Origin: Bradyrhizobium sp. 200
GTDB lineage: Bacteria; Pseudomonadota; Alphaproteobacteria; Rhizobiales; Xanthobacteraceae
Length of the DNA: 64,000 bases
Direction: 5' to 3'
NCBI RefSeq assembly: GCF_023100945.1
Contig: NZ_CP064689.1
Location: 7,298,001 to 7,362,000, forward strand
Shown here: positions 53,678 to 62,129 of the stretch, piece after piece
Numbering within the stretch: position 1 is the first letter of the stretch
How the letters are laid out: each line of letters begins with the position of its first letter
Translations under genes and position numbers: made by a program
The notes under the pieces: model-generated
Told to the model about the DNA's origin: nothing
What the model saw: only the letters and a program-made list of their open reading frames with translations
Database searches by the model: none

Positions 53678-54200
53678 GAACTTTTCCAGGTCCACATCCA
53701 CCACGATCCGGCGACCCGATTGCACGTATGACTGCGCCGCGAGGACGGCATCATGCGCGCTTCGACCGGGCCGGAAGCCGTAGCTGTGCTCGCGAAGGTC
53801 GGATCAAAAATGGGCTGCAGCACCTGCAGCAGCGCCTGCTGGATCCAACGATCCGTCACCGTCCGAATGCAAAGCTCGCGCTCGCCACCGTCAGGCTTGG
53901 GAATCGCCACCCGTCGTACCGGACTGGGCCGGTATGTCCCCGACAATAGGTGCTCGCGGATCGCCCGCCACGCCGTACGCAGATGTGCGACGGTCTGGTC
54001 AATGTGCAGACCGTCCCCACCAGCTGCGCCTTTGTTGGCCCGCACCCGCTTGATCGCGCGTTGCAGGTTCTCTCTCGTCAGCGCCGCCAGAAGCAGCCCT
54101 GACCCTGGCTCTCCGATCCATGCCGCGGACGGCGAGCTTCATCGCTGCCCGAGCCACACGGGGCTTCACCGCGTCCTACCCCGGACCGCCCTGCTTGCGC
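53678..54200 (-). pseudogene. group II intron reverse transcriptase, N-terminal part
   Basis: The N-terminal third of the same intron RT: RANKGAAGGDGLHIDQTVAH, RRVAIPKPDGGEREL and TDRWIQQALLQVLQPIFDP, then after a one-base shift HSYGFRPGRSAHDAVLAAQ and RRIVVDVDLEKF, where element 2 interrupts it. The start lies near 54150-54200 and is not well defined. Confidence 0.82.
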
Positions 54201-54624
54201 AGACATCTGATGCGATGCTTGCCACCTCGGCACGGTATTGAACACTCCTTCTCGTTTGGTTCTTCGCCCACCGTTCAGCCTTCCGACTCTACCGCCGGCG
54301 ACTACAACCTCGGCTGACTTCTCGCTCCGGCTCGACACCGTTGCCCCTTTCAGGCACAAGGCGAGATCTCCCCAGGTAAGAACGCACTCCTTCACTGCAC
54401 GACCGCCGGATCTACGCCGCTTCCCCTTGATCACGAGAGTTTCGCGGTTTGTGGCCCGCTCACCCTGTTCGGCAACGCCTTCTATCCGGTTCTTGTTCAT
54501 CGGCCCGCAGCTTCGCTCCACGCCCACACTCGGTCACCCTCGTGCAGTTGCGCTTCGCTTCGCTCGTTGTGATCAACTCGCGACGGGACTTTCACCCATA
54601 AGAGTGCGCCCATGCTGGGCGCAC
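53678..54624 (-). mobile_element. 5' half of a group II intron, terminator-associated
   Basis: The intron begins at 54624 on the minus strand with GTGCGCCCAGCATGGGCGC, a typical GUGCG group II start. It lies directly behind a rho-independent terminator (54626-54660), the insertion preference of bacterial class C introns. The RT gene inside is split by element 2, and the 3' end of the intron past about 50510 is missing. Confidence 0.75.
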
Positions 54625-54625
54625 C

Positions 54626-54660
54626 ACAAAAAAACGCCCGGCCTCCTCGGGAGGCCGGGC
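54626..54660 (-). terminator. rho-independent terminator upstream of the intron
   Basis: On the minus strand an eleven-base GC stem GCCCGGCCTCC/GGAGGCCGGGC with a short loop is followed by GTTTTTTTG. It would end a minus-strand transcript such as that of metE, whose frame stops about 690 nt upstream. Confidence 0.82.
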
Positions 54661-55344
54661 GAAAGTCACGCAGGAACAACGCTGCTTTACGCATCGCACC
54701 AGCTTTCGTCGGTAGGGAGGACTACCGGCGATCGATTTACGGCGAGGGCATTCGCCGTCAAACAACGAGAAGCGGATATCACTCCGCGCGAAATCTGGAG
54801 CCGCTTGCCTTCCGCTCCTGTCGGAAACTTCGCGACTTGTCCACCACTCGCCCGCTGTCCGGTTGGCAGGGCAGTGCCTTGATTGAGCTGGGATCCTTTG
54901 CGCAAGCGGTTTGGCTGCCGTGCCCTGAAACACAAGCGACAGTTTGCCGTCGCGCAGCAGCATTTGGCACCCCCAAACACCAACAACGCTCGATTATCTT
55001 CCGGAAGAGCGTGCCAAGGCGCCAATTTCGTATGACATTCCGTAAGGGCGGTAAAATAGATTGTTGTGATGGGACGCATCCACGCGATGGATAAATGAAA
55101 AATAGCGCTGTGCTTCGCGTCGAGCGTTAATGACTTCGGAATATGTGACCTGATCGGGCATCGCCGGCACGCTGTCCGCCGTCGGATCGAAAACCGAGCT
55201 TGCCGCCGGCTGTATGCGACCGCCTCCGCCGGCGCCGGCCGGCATTCCCAGGCGCTGGGAACTTTGGGAGCTCGCAAGGACATCGTAAGCCCCCAAAGCG
55301 CGTGCATCTTATTCACAAACGCGTTGGCGAAACGCTCCGCACCA
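54661..55344. other. region between metE and terminator, no recognised gene
   Basis: About 680 nt. A minus-strand frame at 54994-55296 (100 codons, TTG start, containing VTYSEVINARREAQRYFSFI) is open but has no family signal. Other frames are shadows. Confidence 0.3.
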
Positions 55345-57661
55345 TCATGGCTCAGCCCGCAACTCGCGTGCGGCGGCCACCATATTGATGAGCGCGGGAC
55401 GCACCTCCTCCCATCTTCGAGTTTTCAGTCCGCAGTCGGGATTGATCCAGAGCTGCCGATCGGAAACTCGCTGCCGCGCCAACACAATCAGCTGCTTGAT
55501 TTCCGCCGCTGCGGGAATGCGCGGTGAATGAATGTCATAGACGCCGGGCCCGATCTCATTGGGATATTTGTAGCTCTTTGAAGGCCTCGAGCAATTCCAT
55601 CTTAGAACGCGACGTCTCGATTGAAATGACGTCAGCATCCATTGCTGCGATCGCATCGATGATTTCGTTGAACTCGGAATAACACATGTGGGTATGGATC
55701 TGAGTTCCGTCGGCGACAGCGGAGGAGCAAACGCGGAAGCTGTCCACTGCCCAATCGAGATAGTTCCTCCACTGCGATTTGCGTAGCGGCAATCCCTCCC
55801 GCAACGCAGCCTCGTCGATCTGGATCATGGTCGCTCCAGCCGCCTCAAGGTCGATGACCTCATCTCGGATCGCAAGAGCGATCTGACGGCATGTCTCGCT
55901 CCGCGAGATGTCGTCGCGGACAAACGACCAGTTCAGGATCGTCACCGGTCCGGTCAGCATAGCCTTGACGGGTTTCTTGGTCAGAGACTGCGCATAGCGC
56001 CACCATTCAACGGTCATCGGCTTCGGCCGGGAAACATCTCCGAACAGGATAGGCGGGCGAACGTACCGCGACCCATAAGACTGAACCCAGCCGTGCTTGG
56101 TGAAAGCGAATCCCAACAGCTGCTCGGCAAAGTATTGAACCATGTCATTGCGCTCGAACTCACCGTGTACGAGCCCGTCCAGGCCGATATCTTCCTGCCA
56201 CTGCACGGTACGGGCTGTCTCCGCTTTCAGAAGCTGCTCGTACTGCGCGTCATTCAGCGCTCCCCGCGCATGAGCCGCACGCGCATTCCGGACGTCGACC
56301 GTTTGCGGGAAGGATCCGATGGTTGTCGTTGGAAACATCGGCAATGCGAACGCGACGCGCTGGACGTCGGCACGCTGGGTGAACGCACTGCGACGGCGAC
56401 GCATGCTATCGTCGATCGCGGCCATTCGTCCGGCGACATTCGCATTGTGGATCTCGGGCGATGTTTCGCGGGTCACGGCTGCGTCCTCCGAAAGCGCAAG
56501 TTCATCGGCCACCTCGGCAGCATGGCCGGCCAGCGCTTTGCCCAATATCGAAAGTTCCTTGATCTTCTGAACTGAGAACGCCAGCCACGTCTTCAGATTG
56601 GGATCGAGATCGGTCTCTAGCTCAATGTCGATCGGAACATGAAGCAGCGAGCAGGAAGGAGCAATCTGAACACGGTCCCTGCCCAGCTTTTTGACCATAG
56701 GGGCAAGTTGGTCGAGCAGCGCCGCAAGATTGGAGCGCCAGACGTTGCGACCATCAACGACGCCTAGCGAGACCACGAGATCTCTGCGGGCTGTGGCGAC
56801 AATTGCGTCCAACTGGTCGGGTGCCCGAACCAGATCGACATGAAGCCCGGCAACGGGCAAGGCCAAGGCTGTTTCAAGATTGTCGCCGATAGCGCCGAAA
56901 TAAGTGGCCAGCATGATTTTAAGGGCCGGCACAACCTCTGCGAAATGAGCATAGGCCCGGCGGACAGCCGCCCGCGACGCTTCGTCGACGTCCGTCACTA
57001 GGCATGGCTCGTCGAGCTGAACCCATTCAGCACCGCGCGAGGCTAGTTCGCGGAAGACATCGACATAGACTGGGAGGAGCCGGTCAAGCAGCGACAGCGG
57101 ATTGAATGCGGGATCTGCGCTTTTGCCGAGCTTCAGGAAAGTGACTGGGCCAACTAGGACGGGGCGAGTTTGGTAGCCGAGGCTTTTTGCCTCCTCATAT
57201 TCCTCGATCGGCTTTCGAGAGGAATACTTAAAGATCTGATCCTGGTGAAATTCCGGCACCATGTAGTGGTAGTTGGTATCGAACCACTTCGTCATTTCCT
57301 GTGCGGCTACGCCAGGCCCATGCTGAGCGTGATCACCGTCCTGAGCGCCACGCGCCATGGTGAAGTAGGTCTTGAGCGACACAGGACCTTCGGTCCAACC
57401 GTAGACGTCGGGAATGGCGCCGACCATTACGCTGGTATCGAGCACATGGTCGTAAAACGAGAAGTCATTCGAAGGAATGACGGTCGCACCGCGGGATTTC
57501 TGCCGTGCCCAATTCGCGACACGAAGTCCACTCCCCGCCTCGAGGAGCTCGGCTTCGCTGGAGTTTCCCGCCCAGTAGCTCTCGAGCGCGAATTTGAGTT
57601 CGCGTCGTGGGCCGATGCGTGACATCCCCAGTGTGGCAACGGGAAGCGAAAGAAAAGACAT
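55345..57661 (-). pseudogene. metE: cobalamin-independent methionine synthase MetE, one frameshift
   Basis: MetE transfers a methyl group from methyltetrahydrofolate-triglutamate to homocysteine without B12. The first 695 or so residues are in frame (from about 57661 to 55575), including VQLDEPCLVTDVDEAS, MFPTTTIGSFPQT and MLTGPVTILNWSF, and the zinc-site histidine and cysteine in HTHMCYSEF. Near 55577 an extra or missing A in an AAAG run breaks the frame; the C-terminus continues in the next frame as [18 protein letters not shown] with the last zinc cysteine in [13 protein letters not shown] and stops at 55345. Only this one base separates it from a full gene, so a read error is possible. 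Confidence 0.88.
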
Positions 57662-57769
57662 AGCTCAGACCCCATGATTGGGGCAAAGGCCATGGCGGAC
57701 AAATGCAGCGAATATCGCGTGAGCGACAGCTGCTTGGCGCACACCGGGACACCCCGCCCGTGGACGATA

Positions 57770-57943
57770 TATTGCCGAGGCAGGTCTCCTGGCTCGCGGG
57801 TCGTCGCTGCTGTCCGGCCTTCCCGAAGCCGCATGGCTTCAGTGACTTCGTTGGCTAGCGGCTCGCCGCTTACAGTTGCGGGGGCAGCGCCGGCATTGCA
57901 CCGGCTTCCCTCTTAGCTCCGGATCAAACGAAATCCGGAGACC
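57770..57943 (-). promoter_or_regulatory. cobalamin riboswitch upstream of metE
   Basis: On the minus strand the leader reads GCCGGTGCAATGCCGGC, GCTGCCCCCGCAACTGTAAG and then GAGCCAGGAGACCTGCC, the conserved B12-box core of AdoCbl riboswitches. It lies about 110-280 nt before the metE ATG. When cobalamin is present it should shut off the B12-independent enzyme in favour of MetH. Confidence 0.92.
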
Positions 57944-58050
57944 ACGACGGCTGGCATTATGCGCACGAGGATCGATCCGTCAACCTACTGGAGTGTCGCT
58001 GCGATATTGCCCAAGCGATTGCGAGCTGTACTAGTGGCTCTGCACAGTGA

Positions 58051-59172
58051 TTATGACTCTTTGGAAGTAGTTGGATAGGCACGGCCCATTTTGGCGCGGG
58101 CCTTGTCTGTTGTGAACATCCATTTGATGCGTGAGCGGGCGGCATTTCGCTTGCGTTCCCAGGCGGCGATTTCGCGGCGCAGCCGCTTGGGATCGTCGAT
58201 CCTGCGATCCAGGCATTGGCCGCGCAGGACGCCGATCTCGATCTCAACCATGTTGAGCCAGCTTGCGTGCTTGGGGGTGTAGTGGAACTCGAGCCGTCGC
58301 AAAATCCGCCTGGCTTCGGCGGGAGGAAACGCCTGGTACAGGGCGCCGGCAGAATGGGTCGATAAATTGTCCTGAATGACCCGGATGGCCTCCGCATCGG
58401 GATAATGGATATCGACGAGATCGCGCATGCATCGGGCATAGTCTTCCGCCGCTCGCCGTTCGGTGACTTTGACCTTGCGCCAGGGACGATGCACGTCGAG
58501 GAAAACGAAGAGATTGACCGTGCCATTGCGACGATACTCGTAATCGTAACGTTCGAGCCGACCCGGCCTGGCCGGGATGGGCTGACGCGCCTCGCCGATG
58601 AGCTGCACCGGGCTTTCGTCGAAGCACACCACCGGCCGCTTGGGATCGGGCACCTCGGCGTAGAGATCAAGCACGTCCTCCATGCGGGCGACGTATTCGC
58701 CGTCGACCTGCGGAATGCACCACATGTCCTTGCGCCAGGGCTTGAGGCCATTCTCGGCCAGGCGCCGCCGAACGGTCTCGTGCGACAGGCTCCTGTGTTC
58801 GGTGAGCTTGACCATCGCACCTGCCAGCAGATCGAGCGTCCAGCGGGCGCGGCCTTCCGGGGGACTGGCGCAGGCCGTCGCCACCAGCAGGGCTTCTTCC
58901 TTGACCGTGAGCTTGCGTTCCGCCCCGGGACGCGGGTCGTCGCTCAGCGCCCGCTCCAGATTGCCTTCCACGAAGCGGCGCTTGATCCGGTACACGGTCG
59001 AGCCGCCCACGCCGACGCTCCGTGCGATCTCCTCGTCGCCGGCACCGGCATCGGCGGCCAGCAAGATCTGTGCTCGCTTGAGCTTGCGCGATGCATGCTT
59101 GCCGCCGCTGAGCAGCGCCCTGAGTTCCGTGCGCTCGATTTGGCTGAGGTCGACCCGATAGCGTACATTCAT
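58051..59172 (-). CDS. IS630-family transposase
   Basis: A 373-residue transposase from ATG 59172 (MNVRYRVDLSQIERTELRAL). The HTH domain contains ARSVGVGGSTVYRIKRRF; the catalytic acids lie in VCFDESPVQLIGEA, RVIQDNLSTHSAGAL and HASWLNMVEIEIGVL. It ends KMGRAYPTTSKES. Intact. Confidence 0.9.
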   Translation of the reverse strand: MNVRYRVDLSQIERTELRALLSGGKHASRKLKRAQILLAADAGAGDEEIARSVGVGGSTVYRIKRRFVEGNLERALSDDPRPGAERKLTVKEEALLVATACASPPEGRARWTLDLLAGAMVKLTEHRSLSHETVRRRLAENGLKPWRKDMWCIPQVDGEYVARMEDVLDLYAEVPDPKRPVVCFDESPVQLIGEARQPIPARPGRLERYDYEYRRNGTVNLFVFLDVHRPWRKVKVTERRAAEDYARCMRDLVDIHYPDAEAIRVIQDNLSTHSAGALYQAFPPAEARRILRRLEFHYTPKHASWLNMVEIEIGVLRGQCLDRRIDDPKRLRREIAAWERKRNAARSRIKWMFTTDKARAKMGRAYPTTSKES

Positions 59173-59215
59173 GGCGTGCCTCCGTGTTCGAAGCACGCAC
59201 AAACAACTGAATCGG

Positions 59216-59482
59216 ATGGCCGGCGTGAGTCCTTCGGCAAAAGCCTTCACGCCCAGGCAGGGGCAGTATCTGGCGTATATCCACCTCTACACGCGCCTCC
59301 ACCGCCGGCCTCCCGCCGAAGCCGACATGCAGAAATACTTCCGCGTCAGCCCGCCTTCGGTTCACCAGATGGTGCTGACGCTCGAACGACAAGGCTTCAT
59401 CAGACGCCAGCCGGCGACCGCACGCAGCATCGAATTGCTCGTAGATCCCAAATGCCTGCCGGAGCTAGAACCGCAAGTCTAA
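59216..59482 (+). CDS. LexA-type winged-helix protein within the IS
   Basis: An 88-residue protein, MAGVSPSAKAFTPRQGQYL onward, divergent from the transposase. YIHLYTRLHRRPPAEADMQ and SPPSVHQMVLTLERQGFIRR are the features of a LexA-like DNA-binding domain without the protease part. A frame start at 59171 is possible. Its place inside the inverted repeats suggests it regulates the element. Confidence 0.75.
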   Translation: MAGVSPSAKAFTPRQGQYLAYIHLYTRLHRRPPAEADMQKYFRVSPPSVHQMVLTLERQGFIRRQPATARSIELLVDPKCLPELEPQV

Positions 59483-59528
59483 CCGGTCATAATCACTGTG
59501 CAGGGGTACTAGGTAGGCTACAACGGTC

Positions 59529-59756
59529 TTACTCCCGGCCTGGTGAAAACGCGTGGATCTGTGGAGGCTCCGCTTGTGAATGCGTCCGCTCAATACCCTG
59601 TTCGCGTAGTCGGATGAGCTCCGCGAGCAGAACGAACGCGCCGGGCGCTTCGACATCTGCGTGATCGCGACAAAGCCTGGTCTTTTCCGTCAGCAGCTTC
59701 TCGAACTCGTCCGTAAGGAAGTTGCGATCATCCTCGGCCGGCATCCGTTTGATCAC
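59529..59756 (-). CDS. small hypothetical protein
   Basis: A 75-residue frame, MIKRMPAEDDRNFLTDEFEK then LLAELIRLREQGIE, helical and acidic, similar in style to small proteins found in rhizobial symbiosis regions. No family assigned. It stops 18 nt from the right end of the IS630 element, so its C-terminus may be altered. Confidence 0.45.
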   Translation of the reverse strand: MIKRMPAEDDRNFLTDEFEKLLTEKTRLCRDHADVEAPGAFVLLAELIRLREQGIERTHSQAEPPQIHAFSPGRE

Positions 59757-60119
59757 AGTGCCATGAGGCTCTGAGGAATTGCAAAGGCCGGATTACTCCA
59801 GGATCGAACGGATGATCAGGTCGGACTGCCTGTGTTCGGCTGCCCCCGCGACGAGCCGCGAGCTCGATCGCCTCCGTGGCGTTGGTCAAGATGATCTCCT
59901 CGGTGCGCCAGGCACTCACGTGCTGAGCGACTTTGGCGTGCGCCTTCGTTGTTTCCGTCGCCGCTTGGGGAGTAGTGCAGCCTGGACGTTGGCCTGCGCG
60001 ACATCGCAGGAACAGTTCCGGACCTCAGGATGCACGCTGACTTGCGAAACTGGAGTAAGCGGCGAGAGGGCGGGCGGCGGGATCGTGCTATGACTCTACG
60101 CTCCATGCACTCGTGCACG
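59757..60119. other. no gene recognised
   Basis: A minus-strand piece TEEIILTNATEAIELAARR (about 59860-59915) looks like coding sequence and shifts frame quickly; otherwise nothing. Confidence 0.3.
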
Positions 60120-60380
60120 GAAGCGGATGCCGAGCTTCTCGTACGTCTTCAGGATCTCCGGACCGATCTCGTCGCGCCAGGAGACCGTCTCTTCGGCTTC
60201 GGGCGTGACGTCGCTTTAGATATCCTGCAAATCGATCTTGTGATATTTGACGCCCCGTCCACCTCGCCTTGGCTCGTCAGCCAGCGACGATAAGCCTCGA
60301 CGCGGCGACTGGAGCATCGAGGCGGCCTCGTCCTTATTCGAGACAAATTTGACGGTGTCCTCTGACAGAGCCCTTCGAGG
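60120..60380 (-). pseudogene. sufB-like iron-sulfur assembly gene remnant
   Basis: Fragments of SufB in several frames: SEDTVKFV-like start, VEAYRRWLTSQGEVD, YHKIDLQDI followed by a stop, and WRDEIGPEILKTYEKLGI. In SufB these segments are close together near the N-terminus in the same order. At least two shifts and a stop; the rest of the gene is gone. Confidence 0.7.
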
Positions 60381-60524
60381 GCTTCTCGGAGAAGATCAGC
60401 GCCTTAAGTCATAACGATGTTGATCGACCTCGATGCGCCCCATGCGGTCGGCGGCCTCCTCAAGCTCGGCATCTACTACTTCGTTCGCGAAATCGAGCGG
60501 AGAAGCCTTCTGGACGCGGGCTGC

Positions 60525-60728
60525 TTATGCAGTTTTAGACGGGATACAGGTGTCAGGCACCGGACAGACGACCGCGCATTGCGGCGTGTCGCAATGGCCC
60601 GCGCACTCCGTACACTTTTTGGCATCGATAACGTAAATGTCACGCTTGAGGCTGATCGCCGCGTTGGGACACTCGAACTCGCATGCCCCACAAACGGTGC
60701 ATTGCGAAGCGACGATCTTGTAAGCCAT
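60525..60728 (-). CDS. frxA: 2[4Fe-4S] ferredoxin of the FdxN/FrxA type
   Basis: A 67-residue ferredoxin, [20 protein letters not shown] onward. Cluster one is C-x2-C-x2-C-x3-CP; cluster two is C-x2-C-x8-C-x3-CP ([18 protein letters not shown]), the spacing of nif-associated FdxN/FrxA ferredoxins, which sit beside nifB. GGAAGG precedes ATG 60728. No nifB is within the window. Likely an electron donor in nitrogen fixation. Confidence 0.88.
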   Translation of the reverse strand: MAYKIVASQCTVCGACEFECPNAAISLKRDIYVIDAKKCTECAGHCDTPQCAVVCPVPDTCIPSKTA

Positions 60729-60744
60729 GCCTTCCGACTCCTTA

Positions 60745-61260
60745 GGCGAGCGATGCCATTGGCGATCCCTTTCAAATGCCGTGCCAAACACAGACGCGCT
60801 CAATGATGGGCAATTTGCGAGCCCTCGGGCCCTACTCCGAGAGCCAGTCGCGCTGCGAGCTTCCGTCGGTTCGTCTGGCACGGCAGCGCGGAGCCAAGCG
60901 ACGCTCGACGATTCCGAAACCGGCGGCGCGACTAAAAGCCGCGAGCCGACGCACGTCTACGCCGGATCTCGGCAAAGCTCCGGTCACACGCCCTGACTGG
61001 AGGTTTTGTGCAAGCCTTCACGGCTACAACGTTAACTCCGCGGATTGACTCGCTGGAGGCTTGCCAAAACGGGTTTGTGCTACAACAAGCTTCGGCGTCG
61101 CTTCGGAGGGAAATGAAGTTCCGCCGGGAGGAGCGATACTGGCTTTGCAAAGTGACCGATTTAATTGCAGTCAGCCGCATGCCTGGTGCCGAGTAGGCAT
61201 GGCGGCGCGGGCGAGCGCTGGTACGCTTTGCCTGGCTGTGCTCAGCCACTCCTCATGCAA
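60745..61260. other. upstream region of the ferredoxin gene
   Basis: About 500 nt without a gene. A near sigma-54 element on the minus strand (60771-60786, TGGCACG-N4-TTGAA) lacks the -12 GC. No exact NifA site was found. Confidence 0.35.
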
Positions 61261-61968
61261 CTATTTTGGACGAAGTGGAACAGGGCTGAAAGATGACTGT
61301 TCAAATTGCTTCAGCGGCATGGCCTTTCCGAACAGATGGCCCTGCGCAAGGTCGAAGCCGAGTTCGGTCACAGCGATCAGGTCGGCGTGGCTCTCCACAC
61401 CTGCGGCGACGGTGCGCACACTGTACTCTTTGGCTAGATCGACGATATGGCGGCACACCGTTCGCTTCAGGGGCCCATTTCCGCAACCGGCGACGTACTG
61501 CCGGTCCACTTTTAATTTCATGAACGGGAATTTTTCCACCCCCATCAGCTGCGGCCAATTGGCGCCGACATTGTCGATTGCAAGGCCAATGTTGTGAAAG
61601 CGAACCTCACGCGCGACCTCGATCAGGAGATCTAGGTTCTCGATCGCTTCCTCGCTTTCGATTTCAATCGTCAAGCCGCCGAAAGCGGGGTGCGACGGCA
61701 TGCGCTGACAGAGATCGCGTACCGCCTGCGGGTCAATCAGGAATGCTGCCGGGAGATTGATGGAGAGATCGATTGAAGTTTGCTGCTCCAGAAGATACTG
61801 CCAATCCTTGATCGCGCGGTCGATCACGAACTGCGACAACTCCCTAAAATGCGGATCGTGAGCCTCCGGGATGAAATAGGCCGGTGGAACAACGCCCCAG
61901 GTCGGGTGCCGCATTCGCACAAGCGCCTCGGCGCCGCGGCGGCTGGAGGGTACACGCGTCAAACTTCG
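61261..61968 (-). CDS. EAL-domain (c-di-GMP phosphodiesterase) protein, 3' exon
   Basis: About 235 codons of an EAL domain that hydrolyses cyclic di-GMP. The first motif is GAEALVRMRHPTWG; later parts are SINLPAAFLID, LTIEIESEEAIENL (where family members usually have LEITE), LAIDNVGANWPQL (usually DDFG), FMKLKVDRQYV and VAAGVESHADLIAVTELG. The DDFG acids are altered to DNVG, so catalysis may be lost. The frame is open right up to the group II intron boundary at 61968/61969; the 5' exon lies outside the window. Confidence 0.75.
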   Translation of the reverse strand, partial: RSLTRVPSSRRGAEALVRMRHPTWGVVPPAYFIPEAHDPHFRELSQFVIDRAIKDWQYLLEQQTSIDLSINLPAAFLIDPQAVRDLCQRMPSHPAFGGLTIEIESEEAIENLDLLIEVAREVRFHNIGLAIDNVGANWPQLMGVEKFPFMKLKVDRQYVAGCGNGPLKRTVCRHIVDLAKEYSVRTVAAGVESHADLIAVTELGFDLAQGHLFGKAMPLKQFEQSSFSPVPLRPK

Positions 61969-62084
61969 GTAGAGTAGGAATGTGGCGCAGTGAACGTTAG
62001 GCTCGGCGTATCTGTTTCCGCCCCTTTCGTCTGGCGGTGCCTGAGTGGCCGAGCCGTGATCCCTGTTTCCACATTCCCCTCATC

Positions 62085-62117
62085 GAACCGGACTGGCGCG
62101 TTTGGCGCATCCGGCTC
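62085..62117 (-). ncRNA. group II intron domain V
   Basis: On the minus strand a 33-nt hairpin starts GAGCCGGATGCGC and ends AGTCCGGTTC, with the catalytic AGC at its base. It lies just after the RT stop codon. Confidence 0.85.
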
Positions 62118-62129
62118 CCGGACAAGCTC

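Larger units (their letters stand above)
58032..59511 (-). mobile_element. IS630-family insertion sequence with passenger regulator
   Basis: A 1.48 kb element bounded by TA and by good inverted repeats sharing an 18-base identical core, CTGCACAGTGATTATGAC, at both ends. It holds an intact transposase and a divergent LexA-type HTH gene. Confidence 0.88.

Noticed and set aside
60771..60786. sigma-54 promoter for the ferredoxin gene
   Set aside because: The -24 part is perfect but the -12 GC is changed to GA, and no exact NifA site is nearby; kept only as a comment.
62030..62060. tRNA-like string with GAGTGGCCGAGCC as in Leu/Ser tRNA D-arms
   Set aside because: No acceptor or T-arm partner follows, and the bases are explained by the inner helix of the intron domain VI extension.
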